From positions 14,462,040-14,526,039 of the forward strand of contig NC_045145.1 in the NCBI RefSeq assembly GCF_008831285.2: a stretch of 64,000 bases of DNA, given 5' to 3'. Shown in pieces: positions 1 through 13,300 of the stretch. Position 1 is the stretch's first letter, and each line of letters begins with the position of its first letter. The DNA is from Nymphaea colorata. Taxonomy: Eukaryota > Streptophyta > Magnoliopsida > Nymphaeales > Nymphaeaceae. The position numbers and the translations under genes are program-made. The notes below the pieces were generated by a model. It was given only the letters and a program-made list of their open reading frames with translations. It was not told the DNA's origin and searched no databases.

Positions 1-152
1 TCTGAAAATTATATCTTAACTTCTTCTGTTAAACTGTGTATTTGTGTGTTCAGTGATTGAGTATTTCTTCTGCTTTGGTGATTGGGTTCTTTACATTTAT
101 TCAATTGATCTTCATGTAGTCATCTAGTGTTTCCATGTTGTTTCATTAATAG

Positions 153-3100
153 GAAAATGCTATTGAGGAGATAAAAAAGGAGCTTCAGGCAAGGCCAACT
201 GTCAAGCAAATTGATGATCTCCGGAAAAAAGTTAAAATTTTGCAGGTATTTAAATTTTTTATTGGTGATTTTTGAGGTTGATTTCTTTAATTTTCTGCTG
301 ATTTTTCCAATATTTTTGAGTCAATTGAAAGCTAAATCCTAATTAATTTTGTCAATCCTTTTAACATTTTGTTTTCTTTGACAAAGTACCTTATTGCAGT
401 TATTTTTCTTATCATTTTGTTGAGGACTATTGTTCTTTCATTTGTCATATCTCAGTAATTTTCCAAGAAAATTTTCTTCTGACTGAAAGATTGATGATTA
501 ACATACTAGAGTTCCTCCATGTTACTTTTTCTCATTTGTCATGAATTGTAATGTATATTGGTCAGTTCGCTTGCTTAGATGCACTGTATAGGTCCTATAT
601 GGTAAACCAAAATCAGCTTTAAACCTAGTTTCCTGTGTAAAACATGCTTCGAAGTGGTTCTTGCACACATTTTAGGTATCAAAAAATGGCATGGAAACTA
701 CTTGCTTCAGATGCATTGTGCAGGTCCTCCATGGGAAACTAAAGCCAGCTTTTGACCTAGTTTCCAGTGAAAACATGCTTGGAAGAAAATACATGGTTCT
801 TGCTCACAGTCTGGGTAGCACCAAATGGGCACAGAATGCACTTAACGCGAATTTTGTTTTTATTGAAAACATGAACTGTTGAGGCACAACACGACCAAAA
901 TGTTTTCGTTTCTTCTTTTTAGAATCATTTTCAGCTCATATATGCATTTCAAAGATTCTTGGTCTTAGATCATGAAACTGTGTTTCTACTTTCAATTACC
1001 AAATAGTTTCTTGGTCGAGTTAAAGCTTTTGAGTGCTGTCTACGTAGGCTGTAGGTTATAATTCAATCGAAGCTGAAGATTGGGAAATAGCGACCAGTGG
1101 TGAGGAGATGAGCAAGTTAGAATCCCTGTTGCTTGACAAGAACAAGAAGATGGAGCACGAGCTCACACAGTTGAAGGTAAAATTATTTGGTTGCTGTTTC
1201 AGCATGATATTTGTTTTATTGCTTGAACCTACTTGGGCGTGCTCACACACACATCTGCTCACATATTTTTCTCAGTTCAGTTTGGTTGATAAGTTCTTTG
1301 TTTTCTTGGCAAGGTAAAACTTTCTGAGAAGGAAAAAGCATTAAATGCTGCTGAAGCTAAAGCAGCAGAGCTGACAATTACGTTGAATGAACAGCAGAAG
1401 TTAATCACTAAGTTGGAGGATGACATTTTAAAGGTATGTAGTTACATCAATTCTTGTTGATCGTACAACTATTCTTGCAGAGAATGGTCACTGTAAAATT
1501 CAGTTGCATTCTTCGTTAATGTTCCCTGCTTTGGGGCAAAATTATTAAAGGAAACATGGCACCAAGTGAAAACATTTCTATCATTGATTATAAATGTTAT
1601 TTTCAGGTATATTTGTTTTGCCTGCTTCCGTTATGCATTTGGCTGTTTGAAATATTATAATTTCTTTATTCATATTAAATATTGAAAATAAGTTAGTTAC
1701 GTAATAATCTGGTCCTGACCTAATACAATGGCATGATTTATTGTCAAATGACTCAGTTAGTAACATGGATATGAAGAATATTTCAGGCATGGCCTATAGA
1801 AAATTATCTTCTGTTGTTCCTTTGGACGTTGGGGCTTTGAACTGTCGTTTTTTTGTTTTTGTATTATTTTGTTGCTAAAGAGTCAGTTACATGATAATGC
1901 AGGGATATAATTCTGTAGAAAGAAGAACTAACCGATTTGACGATTGGGAGTTGCCAGAAATGGGGGTCCATGATATTCTTGAGGTACTTTATTTGCATCT
2001 GTCAAAAACCACAAGTTGTCTGATCAATGCATGAGGTGTGAATGTTTTCTTAAGTTAAAAGTATGTACTTAATCAATTACCAATATACAAGACTTACCAC
2101 CACCTTTGTTCTCTAATCCTTGGAGATGCTCGAGTTGTTGAGGTACACTATCACACACTATGATTATCACATCTATGACAAGATGCTAAGAGTGACATAT
2201 GTTAGTTGCTGAACTTTTAGCTAGTTTCAAATCCATCAGTATCCACCAAATAACATTGACTCCATGTAATTAATATGAAAAAAAATTGAGAATATGTCAC
2301 CACATGAAAATAGTGAATGATATGTTACTAGTGTTCAAGCTTTTTTTGAAATTCAATTATGCCTTATTTAGTAGATCATGTTCAAAGCCCATTGAATTAG
2401 TTTCCCATTCAGCAGATGGAGGCATGCCATAGTGTTGTCATTACCTTCACTTAACAAATGTTAGCTTAACACATCTGGATAAGCATTTTCCACTGAGTAA
2501 TATCTGTGCTATCTACCTTTCGTTTTCCATAAAATTAGTTTTGCCGGTGATGAAGGGTTCTTGACTAATTTTTGTTGCTAAATAAAGAATTCAGGTTCAA
2601 GATCTGCTTTGCCAGATCAGGATCAAAATTCAATGCTTCAGGTGATCTGTAGTCAAAGAGATCGATTCAGAAAAAGATTACAAGAGTCTGAAGAGGTAAG
2701 TTGTGGACCCTGAGTGAGCAGCGTTTGATTTTTTTCTTTTTTTTCAGTTGTGTGGTTTCTCAGTTCTTTTGCATTTACTTTTTCATGACTATATCTGTTG
2801 CCTATTTCCGCTTCCCTTTCCTTTTGACTGAATATTTTCATGGGTCTGTTTATTCAGATGAGAATTTCCAGAAATTCTAGTGACATGGTTTTCTAAATTA
2901 TGACAGGAAGTGAGACAGTTGAAGGAGAAAATAAGATCCTTGAATGCAGAGCTTGAGAAGACTAAATCTGATAATGTAAAGCTCTATGGGAAGATTCGTT
3001 ATGTTCAAGATTACACTCAGGAAAAACCGGTATCTAGGGGTTCCAAGAAGGTGATTGTTATGAGCTTGACATTCAAAGTTCTACTTCTATCTCATATTTT

Positions 3101-5934
3101 ATGCTGACATTGTGCTATTTTTTTCAGCGTGGAGAGGATATAGAAAGTGGGTTCAGTTCTGATGTAGAAGTGAAATACAAGAAAATGTATGAGGAGGATA
3201 TAAATCCTTTTGTAGCTTTCTCAAAGAAGGTATTCTACTTTTTCCTATTGTCAGTATAATACCTGATAACAATTTATCTTAATGGCTCTTTGAGAGATGC
3301 TAAAGGGTGTCTTATAAATGAGGTTAGTAAAAAAAATATGTGTATTTTTACTAGCTCATCTACTGTAGCTCAATTGGGAATAGATATTAACCTTTGAAAG
3401 GAAGAAAGAAGACAAAATTCTTATGTGAGTGGTTGAAGCAACAGCAAAAATCTTCATTGTGCATATAGAGATTGGCAATGAAATTGTTACGCGCAGCTTG
3501 GTAGTATGATATTGAAGGGAGATTAGTGGGCCATGTGACACATAGTTCCCTTTGCATGGGTTGTGAACTGGTGATAGTTGATTAAAATGGTTCGTCTCTG
3601 AACCAGTTTGTTAAAACCTTAATACGCTTGGTCCAACATTTGCAGCTCCTTTACTTGAAAGGCTATTTTTTTAAAAGGGTAAAAATTTTTGGGGTGAGTT
3701 TTCCAATTTGAGTAATTGATAATTTATATAACTGAACACTAGAGGATAGCATTACTTAGCCATATGGTCATGCTTCAGATAAATGCTTGCAACATGAGTT
3801 TCAGCCATACATGTGAATTGTTTGCATCTTCTCATAGCACAAATCTTAAGAAGTTTCTATTACTGCTGCAACCTTTTGTCTTTCCTGATTTTATAGATGA
3901 ACTTAATTAATAAATATTCCCATTGTCATAGTTTCAGTCAATCTATACTCAGAATATTTCAGGGAGACAAAACTTTTATATAGGCATGTTAATTATGTTT
4001 TATAAGCTATCTCTAACAGAATGTTCACAAATCGCCGTGGTATAAAAGCTAATGTGATGATTCTGGATTCAAGTTCCTTTTTTTTTTGTTAATGTAATGC
4101 TTTAAATTCTCTTATTTGAATAATGAAATACTGTACTTTTTTTATGTGCTTTAGATGCTTGAGAAAGAATTTCAAGCATATTTTTCTTTGGCACTTTTTG
4201 GACTTGAGTGATTTTGAGAGCTAATACATTGTTATTAGGCACGTTGGTATGTTTCACAATACTTCATCAGATTCAACTCTACTTTTCTTAGTCCTTGTTT
4301 TGACTGCATCTTTGCTGGATTAGACTGTAGGACTATCTCATATGAAATGTGTTGTCATCTACCCTCTTGGTTGACTGATTTATCCTCTGAATTTTCTTTG
4401 CCATGCATTCTGCCTTTGTACGGGCATTGTAACATTTTTCTTATAAAATGATTTGAATCAGGAAAAGGAGCAAAGGTACAGGGAGCTTGGAATAAGAGAT
4501 AAGATCACCCTTAGCAGTGGACGCTTTCTTCTGGGCAACAAGTATTCCTTTCCTTTCCTTATATTCCATAAAACGATGTTCTGTAGCCTCTCTAGATTTG
4601 TAGTTGAATTCTGTTGTTTACATTGCTGCCGTCTCCTATGTTTTGAGTTGCCTACACCGAACAAGTTCTTCCAATATTAGTACAATATCTTTTATGTGCA
4701 AACTCTTTGAACCATCTAGCTATATGATCAGGACACAAAAGCTTTGCTGGTATGCTTGTATTGTCCAATACCGTTTGTGGCATTCAACTAATTTCCTTGG
4801 TGAAAAGTATCCATCAGTTCATGGAAAAGGAAAAAGTGCTCATGCTAGTCTGGAGGCTTGATGTTTTCATTAGCCCACTGTTCGCCCATATCTCTTCTCG
4901 GGCCGTTTTATTCTGTGAAAATGTTTATGTTTCTTTCTTTGAAGATTTGTTTTTCCCATACCCTGGTGAGATGGTAGAATTGAAGAGTCTAATAATAAAT
5001 CCAAACAATTGCTTTTGGCAACTGAAATGCTTGCCAAGCGTTTCAGCTCATGATGAATAAGTCTAAAAAATGGATACACGGTCATTTATCAGAGGATCTC
5101 GAACTGAGCAGTACACTTAACAAAATTGTTAAACTGTTCATTCTCATTTATTGTCTGTCCTGCTTAGATTTTTATATATATGGATTAAGTTACATTCTCA
5201 TTTTTATATATTCACTTGTCTAATAGTGATATGATTCACTTTTCTAATAATGATATGATAAAATAGTCAACTGATTAGCCTACGAGACTCAGCACAAGTA
5301 ATATGTACGGTTGTTGTTCAATAATGGCATCGTGCCTTACTGAGCATTTGACCAAGAGTTTGAATCTTGCATTCAAGTCAGCTCCCCCTCTACTCAGCTT
5401 CAACTCTATCTTCAGTGAGGCTTTAGTCAGCAACATATTTTTTGTCCCGATTCCTCATGAGGTAATGAACAGGATCTTGTGTACAAAATGCCAGCTTGTC
5501 CACTCAGAAACTCCAGTAGACTTTTATTTTTACTTGTGATGTCGCCATTTTCAGTGGATTGATAGATGCTCCGTCAATGTTTATATGAAAGGAAGGCAGC
5601 TATGTAGATCGTATGAACATCTGCATGCTCCCTGTTGTGCTTATGCACGTGCCTTCTAGTTAAATAACTAGTACCATTTGGTAACAATTCTTCATTTGCA
5701 GATATGCTCGAACTTTCATATTTTTCTACTCCATTGGGCTTCATCTGCTTGTGTTCACCAGCCTATATAGGATGTCAGCGCTAAGCTATCTCGGGTAACT
5801 GAAATATATAATTCTTTGGGATGATTTCTCTGTTTCTTATGTTGAAGCTGACTGATACCTTCTTTTGCAGAACCACTCCTGCAGCAAAGGATGTTACAGT
5901 TCTGGGAACTGCCAAGAGCCTCACAATGCATTGA
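153..5934 (+). CDS. CASP: Golgi membrane golgin CASP, 3' part (5' end outside window)
   Basis: Ten exons read in one frame: 153-245, 1048-1176, 1314-1433, 1903-1983, 2588-2695, 2907-3050, 3128-3229, 4462-4541, 5702-5794, 5871-5934 (337 residues plus TGA). The product matches the C-terminal half of plant CASP, a tail-anchored golgin thought to tether vesicles at the Golgi rim. Visible parts are a charged coiled coil (about residues 1-205), the signature blocks NVKLYGKIRYVQDY, EEDINPFVAFSKKE and RDKITLSSGRFLLGNKYART, then one membrane span (FIFFYSIGLHLLVFTSLY) with the Tyr and His that are conserved in CASP spans. The tail ends in TAKSLTMH. All junctions are GT-AG. The weakest is the acceptor at 2586-2587, which has no good pyrimidine tract but is the only one there that keeps the frame. 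The introns of about 0.8-1.2 kb (246-1047, 3230-4461, 4542-5701) hold no other gene I can see. Family assignment is secure; exact exon ends are inferred. Confidence 0.93.
570..830 (+). repeat. Imperfect tandem duplication in a CASP intron
   Basis: Two direct copies of about 125 bp lie head to tail, roughly 570-690 and 701-830. Shared blocks include CTTGCTT-AGATGCA, AGGTCCT, AAACCTAGTTTCC / GACCTAGTTTCC and AAACATGCTT. They sit inside the 802-base intron and have no coding content. The copies differ at many positions, so the duplication is not recent. Confidence 0.75.
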
Positions 5935-7326
5935 TTTTATATGCCAATTTTGTATACATCTGGGACCTTTTTAGTTGCTTCTGTATCATAAATTTTCTTC
6001 TTAAGGATCTAAAGTTATGATGTCTATAAAATCACCCTAGATGTGTTCAACTTCCAAGTAACTATACCTCTGATAAGTTCCTATCCAGTACGAAAAATAC
6101 GAGTTATTGAGTGGCTGATCCATTTCTACAGCGGGGGGATCGCCTGAGGCTAGACTGCACGCATCAAACGATTGAATATTCAGCAACAAAGGTTTTTGCT
6201 GTTGCATTTTGTGACCTAACAGCAAAGAAAAGAAATTGCACAAAGTTGACACTTCTAAGTGTCCCATGTGCTGCTGTTAGGAATCCCATTAACCATTAAA
6301 TTCTAAGGGTACTCTTATGAGCGTCATTCTCTGCAGTTCCAGCAAGCTTATTTGCGTTTTGCACATACAGTCGCTAGACGGTTAGATTGTGATTTTCAAG
6401 TGGGAGGCCAAGAGTTCAATACCATGGGATACGTTTTTCCACATAATTTAACAATGGCTTGTCAGGATCTTAGCTTGGAGACAAAATTAGATAGCTATCA
6501 ATCTGTACAAATAAGATTAAGCAAAGAAAGCGATTATTCTTTTACGTTGTGTATTCTTTTACTTTTCACACGGAACAGGAATGCAAGCGGCAATGCAAAT
6601 ATGACATCATGAGTTCGACTTTTTGGTGGTCTGTCCCTTACAGAATCCAAAACTGAAAGCTGAGGATAAAACAAGATTAAGCATGAAAAGGCAACACAAC
6701 CCATACCTCTCATGGGATTTAGACTCAGTTTTGAACATTCACTTTTTTTTTTTTTTTGAATCTAGATCTAAACGTTTACATTTAATTTTCTTCAGATACC
6801 CATTCCTGCACTTCATTTTAGTTCGGTTGGATAGCCTGTATAGGTTAGTATCAGATATCCAATAACATTTGAATAAATGATGTATCTACTTCATGACGCC
6901 GCACCTTCGCGAGCAAGCCACTTACACCCACCATTCCCCTGACCGTTCTTTTCTCCCTTGGTGGTGGCTTTTCCTATTTCTAGCAGAGCCAATACAAATC
7001 CGAGGGCTAGGGTGTCAAGCCCTCGGGCCAAATACATAAATCATCAACCAAATAATGACATCTGAAATACTTAAGAGTGGAGCCCGCATTTTGTGACTGA
7101 GACTACGTCATTTGTACATTGACACCTGTTCCCGCTGCTCGCCTGTTTAGCAACTCCTTCACACCTTGATCAAGATGCGTAAGCATCCCTTCTTACGTTT
7201 ATACAAATGGATATACCAAGGCCAGGAACTTGCTTACTTGCTCCATCTGTTGAGATCTCTGATTACACCAGCCAGACACATCACGGCCTCACGTTACAAA
7301 ACCATGAAGCAAAATCAGTTAACGCA
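5935..7326. other. Intergenic spacer between convergent CASP and ATAD5 genes
   Basis: This 1.4 kb spacer lies between the CASP stop and the ATAD5 stop and should hold both 3' untranslated regions and polyadenylation sites. A few small open frames occur (for example 6111-6299 and 6352-6612), but none has a recognisable motif or supporting splice sites. A T-run lies near 6746-6760. I see no gene. Confidence 0.6.
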
Positions 7327-10300
7327 TCAAGTTGGATCAACCTTCACAATGGATTTCGGGTCTCTTTTCTTGTAGCAGGCATGCTGATCTAACATAAGGA
7401 CATCTTCGGCAGACATTGAAAAGGGACCTGTCCTCAAGTAATGACGGGAACCTCTAAACCTGCAAACAACACGGTATCAAATCAAAGCATTGTGTATTTT
7501 ATCATGTCTGTCACGTATTGGCTCGGGAAGGCACGTAGTACCTGCCACATTTTCGGGACTTGCCTTCTTGGGCAAGACGAGTAGATTCTCCTTTGGATAT
7601 TTGGCTCAAAAATGACAAGTATTCGTGGAAGGCAGCACCCCTCGACGCCAAATATGACCGTATAGGGACGACCGTCAACAGTGCATCGGAAAGCATCGAA
7701 TCATCCTCAAGTCTGAAGAGCAAAGCAGGAACAGTTACAAGAAACTCAAAATTGCACAACGCCTTCAAATGATGACCTAGCTTAATGAACAATGTCGTAT
7801 GACATGATTAAAACAAAGCTGCTTATGAATATGATAACGTTGTACCTAGAGGGTACAAATAGCGCAAGTGGAAAGTTATGAAAGCTTGATGCCGATGCTC
7901 GTATCATGAACATGAGAAAAGAATAACCTTATCATCATAGACAACCTTTCATCAGGTATCAAACGTAAAATCTCTCCGAGCCAGAGCTATCAATTCCAGA
8001 AAAATATTGGATCGCTTTAAGTGTATGAAGAATTCTCGTTTAATTTTGGGTTTGAAATATGGACACGACGAAATCAAGATTGATCAAGAAAATAAAATTA
8101 TTAATCCTTCAAAATGATCGTGTTCTCAGAAAATATTGAATTCCTTTTAAAAATTAGACAACCGGGAGACAAAAAATCAAGACATCAGTGAGAGGAAAGG
8201 CTTATAACAGTAGGGCGTGTTCGATAGCATAAAAATTGTCAAGTAAAATTTTTCAGAAAATATTGGATCGCTTTAAGCGTATCGAGAATTTTCGTTTGAT
8301 TTTGTATTTGGTATATGGACACGACCAAATCAAGGTTGATGAAGAAAACAAAATTATTAATCCTTCAAACGATCGTGTTCTCAGAAAATATTGATTTTTT
8401 TTTTTCAAATTAAACCCGGAGACAACAAATCAAGACGGCAAAGGGAGGAAAGGCTATAACAGTAAGGCGTGTTCGATAAGAATTTCAACAAGTAAAATTT
8501 TCAGAAAATATTGGATCGCTTTAAGCGTATGAAGAATTATCATTTGATTTTTGGTTTGACATACCGACACGACCAAATCAAGGTTAATCAAGAAAACAAA
8601 AATTATTAGTCATTCAAAATGATCCTGTTCTCAGAAAAAATTAAATTTCTTTTAAAAATGAGACAACTCGGAGACAACAAATCAAAAACATCAGTGAGAG
8701 GAAAGGCTATAACAGTAGGGCGTGATTCGATAGCATAAAACTTTTCAACAAGTAAAATTTTCAGAAAATATTGGATCGCATTAAGCATACTAAGTATTCT
8801 CGTTTAATTTTGTGTTTGATATATATGGACACGACCAAATCAAGATTGATCAAGAAAGCAAAATTATTAATCCTTCAAAATGATCATGTTCGTAGAAAAA
8901 AATTGAATTTCTTTTAAAAATTAAACCCGGAGACAACAAATCAATACATCAGTGGGAGGAAGCGGTATAACAGTAGGGCGTGTTCGGTAGCATAAAAATT
9001 TTCAGAAAATATTGGATCGCTTTAAGCGTATCAAGAATTCTCGTTTAATTTTGTGTTTGATATATGGACAGGACCAAATCAAGGTTGATCAAGAAAACAA
9101 GATTATTAATCCTTCAAAATGATCGTGTTCTCAGAAAATATTGAATTTCTTTTAAAAATTACACAACCCGGAGACAACAAATCAAGACATCCCTGCGAGG
9201 AAAGGCTATAACAGTAGGGCATGTTCGGTAGCATAAAATTTTCAACAAGTAAAATTTTCAGAAAATATTGGATCGCATTAACCGTAGCAAGAACTCTCGT
9301 TTATTTTATGTTTGATATATATAGACACGACCAATTTAAGATTTATCAAGGAAACATAATTATTAGCCTTCAAAATGATCGTGTTCTCAGAAAATATCGA
9401 ATTTCTTGGAAAAATTAGACACCCCCCCCCAGACAACGAGAGAAGACATCAGTGGGAGGAAAGGCTATAACAGTAGGGCGTGTTCGATAGCATAAAAATT
9501 TTCAACAAGTAAATTTTTCTGGCTGTACCACGTGGAAATTGTTTAGCAAACAGTTGGACCCCTGTAAGGCTGATTTTTTTCTTTCCCTAAAATTTTTTCA
9601 TTTCGAATGTCAGACGAGAGATTTTTCTGAAAAATTTACCCGTGTGTATGGACAGGTGGATTTTCATCCGTCCATTACACAAATTCGTTTAGGCTAATTA
9701 AACGTTCCTTATGAAAATAAAACTAACCTGTCAGGCAGCATGCCTTCTTCCATCAATTCCTCAAAAATCTTTAGTTGGATTGAGGAGCCATGACCACTCT
9801 CCTGAGCAACCAGCGTCCCTATTGTTAGACCATCCATGCTGGAGACCAGAATCTCCGACGCCAAGTCCAACTCGATGGCGGGGTCCAGGTGTCTCCTTAT
9901 TGGAGCACTCTTCTTTGCGTAGAAGCAAAGGCCATGCTCAGCAAATGTGGACATTAAGTCAACATGTCGATCGCCCTCATCAAATATTGATGCCTGCGCA
10001 GGATACTGCAGATATACTTGATAAGATTCGCGAGCTCAAAGGGAAGCTCTGCTGGTGTTTTCCGCTCACCGAAAGCAACTTAGTTATAAACACTCACCTT
10101 GAAAAGCACACAGCCAGCGGTACGCATCACATCGGCATCAGAAATAAGTTGAGTCAGCCCACTGGCTATCTTTAACGAAGAAGATGCGCTTTGTTCTGTT
10201 TCAATACAAAACCTGATTTCCGAGCCCTGGCTTCGCAGCTTCTTCCACGTCTCTTGAACTAAATCAGCTACAACTAGTCGTTTCGGTTTCGTTTTATTCA

Positions 10301-13300
10301 TGAAACTGCTACTGAAATCCGCACGGCTGCATTCATCAATCAAAGGACACGTTCTAAAAATAGCCAGGGGGGGCTCAAAATGACAATCATTACAGCCAGG
10401 AACTGATTCTGCAGCCGTGTCACAGGCATCCCAGCATAGAGTTTCAGAAACCCTGTCCGGTTCTCCATCGGTTTGTGCTAAGTTAATTATCTCCATTCCA
10501 AGTTCTTTAAGCATATCTGAACTGCCCAAGCAAGTGTTTTGCGCAAGATCAGGAAAACAAGCCACTGATGATATTTGCTCCAAATATCCGTTGTCTATTT
10601 CTGTTTCAGGAACAAAAGATAGTCCTGGGATGCAAGAAATTTCAGGAGATCCATTCAAGTAATGAGTGCAACCGACTCCATTTGTTTTGGGACCTCCCAG
10701 AAGATTCTCGTGTAACGTCGCATCTAGATGGTTCGCCTCAGGATGTTCTTGCATGGAAAAAGAATTATTTGGCACATCTAGCAAGGACTCTTCACCAAGA
10801 TGCTGAGGCAGCCGCTCTGACAGATATACTTTGTCAATGTAAGGCTCATCTTCGGAATCTGAAACTACGACACGTCTTTTTTGCCTCGACTGCTTGGTGG
10901 TTTCCACAGTCTTGCAAGGACTAATATCGGATAGAATCGATGACTCTAAAGCAAAATCATGCATAGCCAACTTCCATTTTGATAAGCCATCCTCGTTGTT
11001 ACTCATGTCTTCATTCTTATGACCTAACCGATCCTCCAAATTTTCCGCAGTACTCAGCTCTTCTGTTATTGTCTCATCCAGAGCAATGGCTTTCGTCTTG
11101 GCCAACGATTTAGAGACCTCCTGTTCTATATACTCCGACAGCTGGGATGGAAGGCCCCATGGAATCACCTTCTTTATCACATAGTGTCCAGCATCAATGT
11201 TGAAAGGTACTGGCCCATAAGCACATAATGACTTATTGCCTGAAAGCCATCGGAAACCATCATAGTTCACCCACAAAGAAAAAGAAGGGAAGGGAGAAGG
11301 CATAAATGATTAGCTATGACAAGGAGAAACAACTTGTTATATAAGTTCGTTCGTGTCATGCACTTGAAATTAGAGAGAACTTAAGCACCTTCAGCAGGCA
11401 ACTTACATTATCTACACATGGAAGAATATTCAGTCCTACAATTCAAAAAAAAAATACAACGGATATAAAAACGTAGAAGGGACATACAAACTGCATTTAT
11501 CCATCATGCAGAGAACAGACTCTGCTTTATAATCTTCAGCAGATAATTTGACGACTTGCAACTCACCATTTTGGGTAAGACAACACATACACATATAAGG
11601 AAAACATGCACAAACCTGCAAAAGATACAAAAAATGCAGCCAAGGGCATGCCCGTGCGTGCTGTAGACAATCAAAGCGAATACTGCAAATCAAGTACCGA
11701 TGACGAGCATACCATCTATGATATACCACAGTTCCATTAGCTCTGTTTAAAAAGCCAAACCCACCATGGTATCATTGAAGGTCATGATTTCCAGCTTCAT
11801 TGTCGCTTAGGAGTAAACATTGCAGAATAATGAACCATATAGAATAACTATCTGATAAAGTTGCTTCCTATTTCTTGACAATGGTACATGTTCATCATTC
11901 TTGAAGTTTTTCCAAGGTGATCCAACACATGAAGCCATGCAATACTAGCACAATGTAATAAAATTTCTCATCCATAATTTTTCCAGAGGCTTACCTCCTT
12001 GATCTGTTCGACCCTGACACCAGAACTGAAGGAACATGAGGGTCTTTCGTATATCACGTTGACAAAATCTAACCACAAGCTCTATTAACTGCAGTGAAAT
12101 GTTGATAGCTTCGGAAACACAAACCTACAAAAAGATATTCAGTTAATTGTAACTTTTTTGGACATCCAAAAGAAATTTTAATAGATAGATGAAACAATAT
12201 ACCATATACACATGGGAAACCAACTCATCTACTGAAGGAAGAGTGAAATTGATCGTGACCCTATCCACAAGCGGAGGCAGAATAGGGTCCTCACCTGTAA
12301 AGTTGCAGATGTTCAACTTTAAGAATGGAAACAAGATAAATGCATAAGAACCATAAAGTTATATTTCATTGCAAGCCGGACAACGCCCTTACTATTGCTT
12401 GTCAGAATAATAGGCCGCTTGGTTGTTTCAGCAAGTTCAACTATAGTTGCAATCAACCCACGATCTTCATCAAGTGTTGCATCGAAATCCTCAAACAGGA
12501 TCAAAGTCTTACTAGCAACTTGATTACCTAAACCCCTACACTCCATAAAATTGCAAGAAACTTCCATTTCCAAAGCATTCTCTTGTTCTAGGCAAGAAAC
12601 AGATTCAAAATTCACTTTTCTGAGGTCTCCTGAATTTCCACACTCCAGGCTTTTATTTTCAATTGGGAAGGTTCCTATACCATGTTGATTCTGTGAACCA
12701 ACAGGGTCTTCATGAGACCTGCAATGGTAATGAAATTAAAGTATTAGAACTTGTCAACAGCTCAAAGGTATCAAAGACTGTTAAAGAGTTCATCGTCTAT
12801 GCGCTTGTAGTGCTTCCCTGCTAGTGATGCACATGAGGGAGAAAACAAGAAATTTACATGTGCTTTCCTGTTTTCTGAAAGATACCTTTGCAGCATTCTA
12901 GTTGTTATTTGAAAAGCTACAGGTTCATCAACATAGGTTCGTTCTAATCAATAACTTGGTGGTGCTGCTTGAAGCTTCCCATGCATTTTTGCCTTTCTCT
13001 CTCCCTCTCAGGTGCTAGAGATTTGTTCAAAATGCAACTATGGTTATTGAACCATCCAAAAAGTTCCTTGTACAAGGTTGGCATTATTAGTCAATGACAT
13101 AGTTGATTACCAAGAAACTCTATCATCAAAAGTCAGTAGGATGATCAAGGAAGTACTTGTATGTGTGGTGCAAGGTTAGAATTATAATATGATAACAGAA
13201 TTGGGACTTCTTTCACCATTGCCACTTCTGCTAGCTCAGGTGGCCATCATGATTTTGTTATGCACCAGGACCACAAAAGTAACAGAAGCAATACCTCCAT

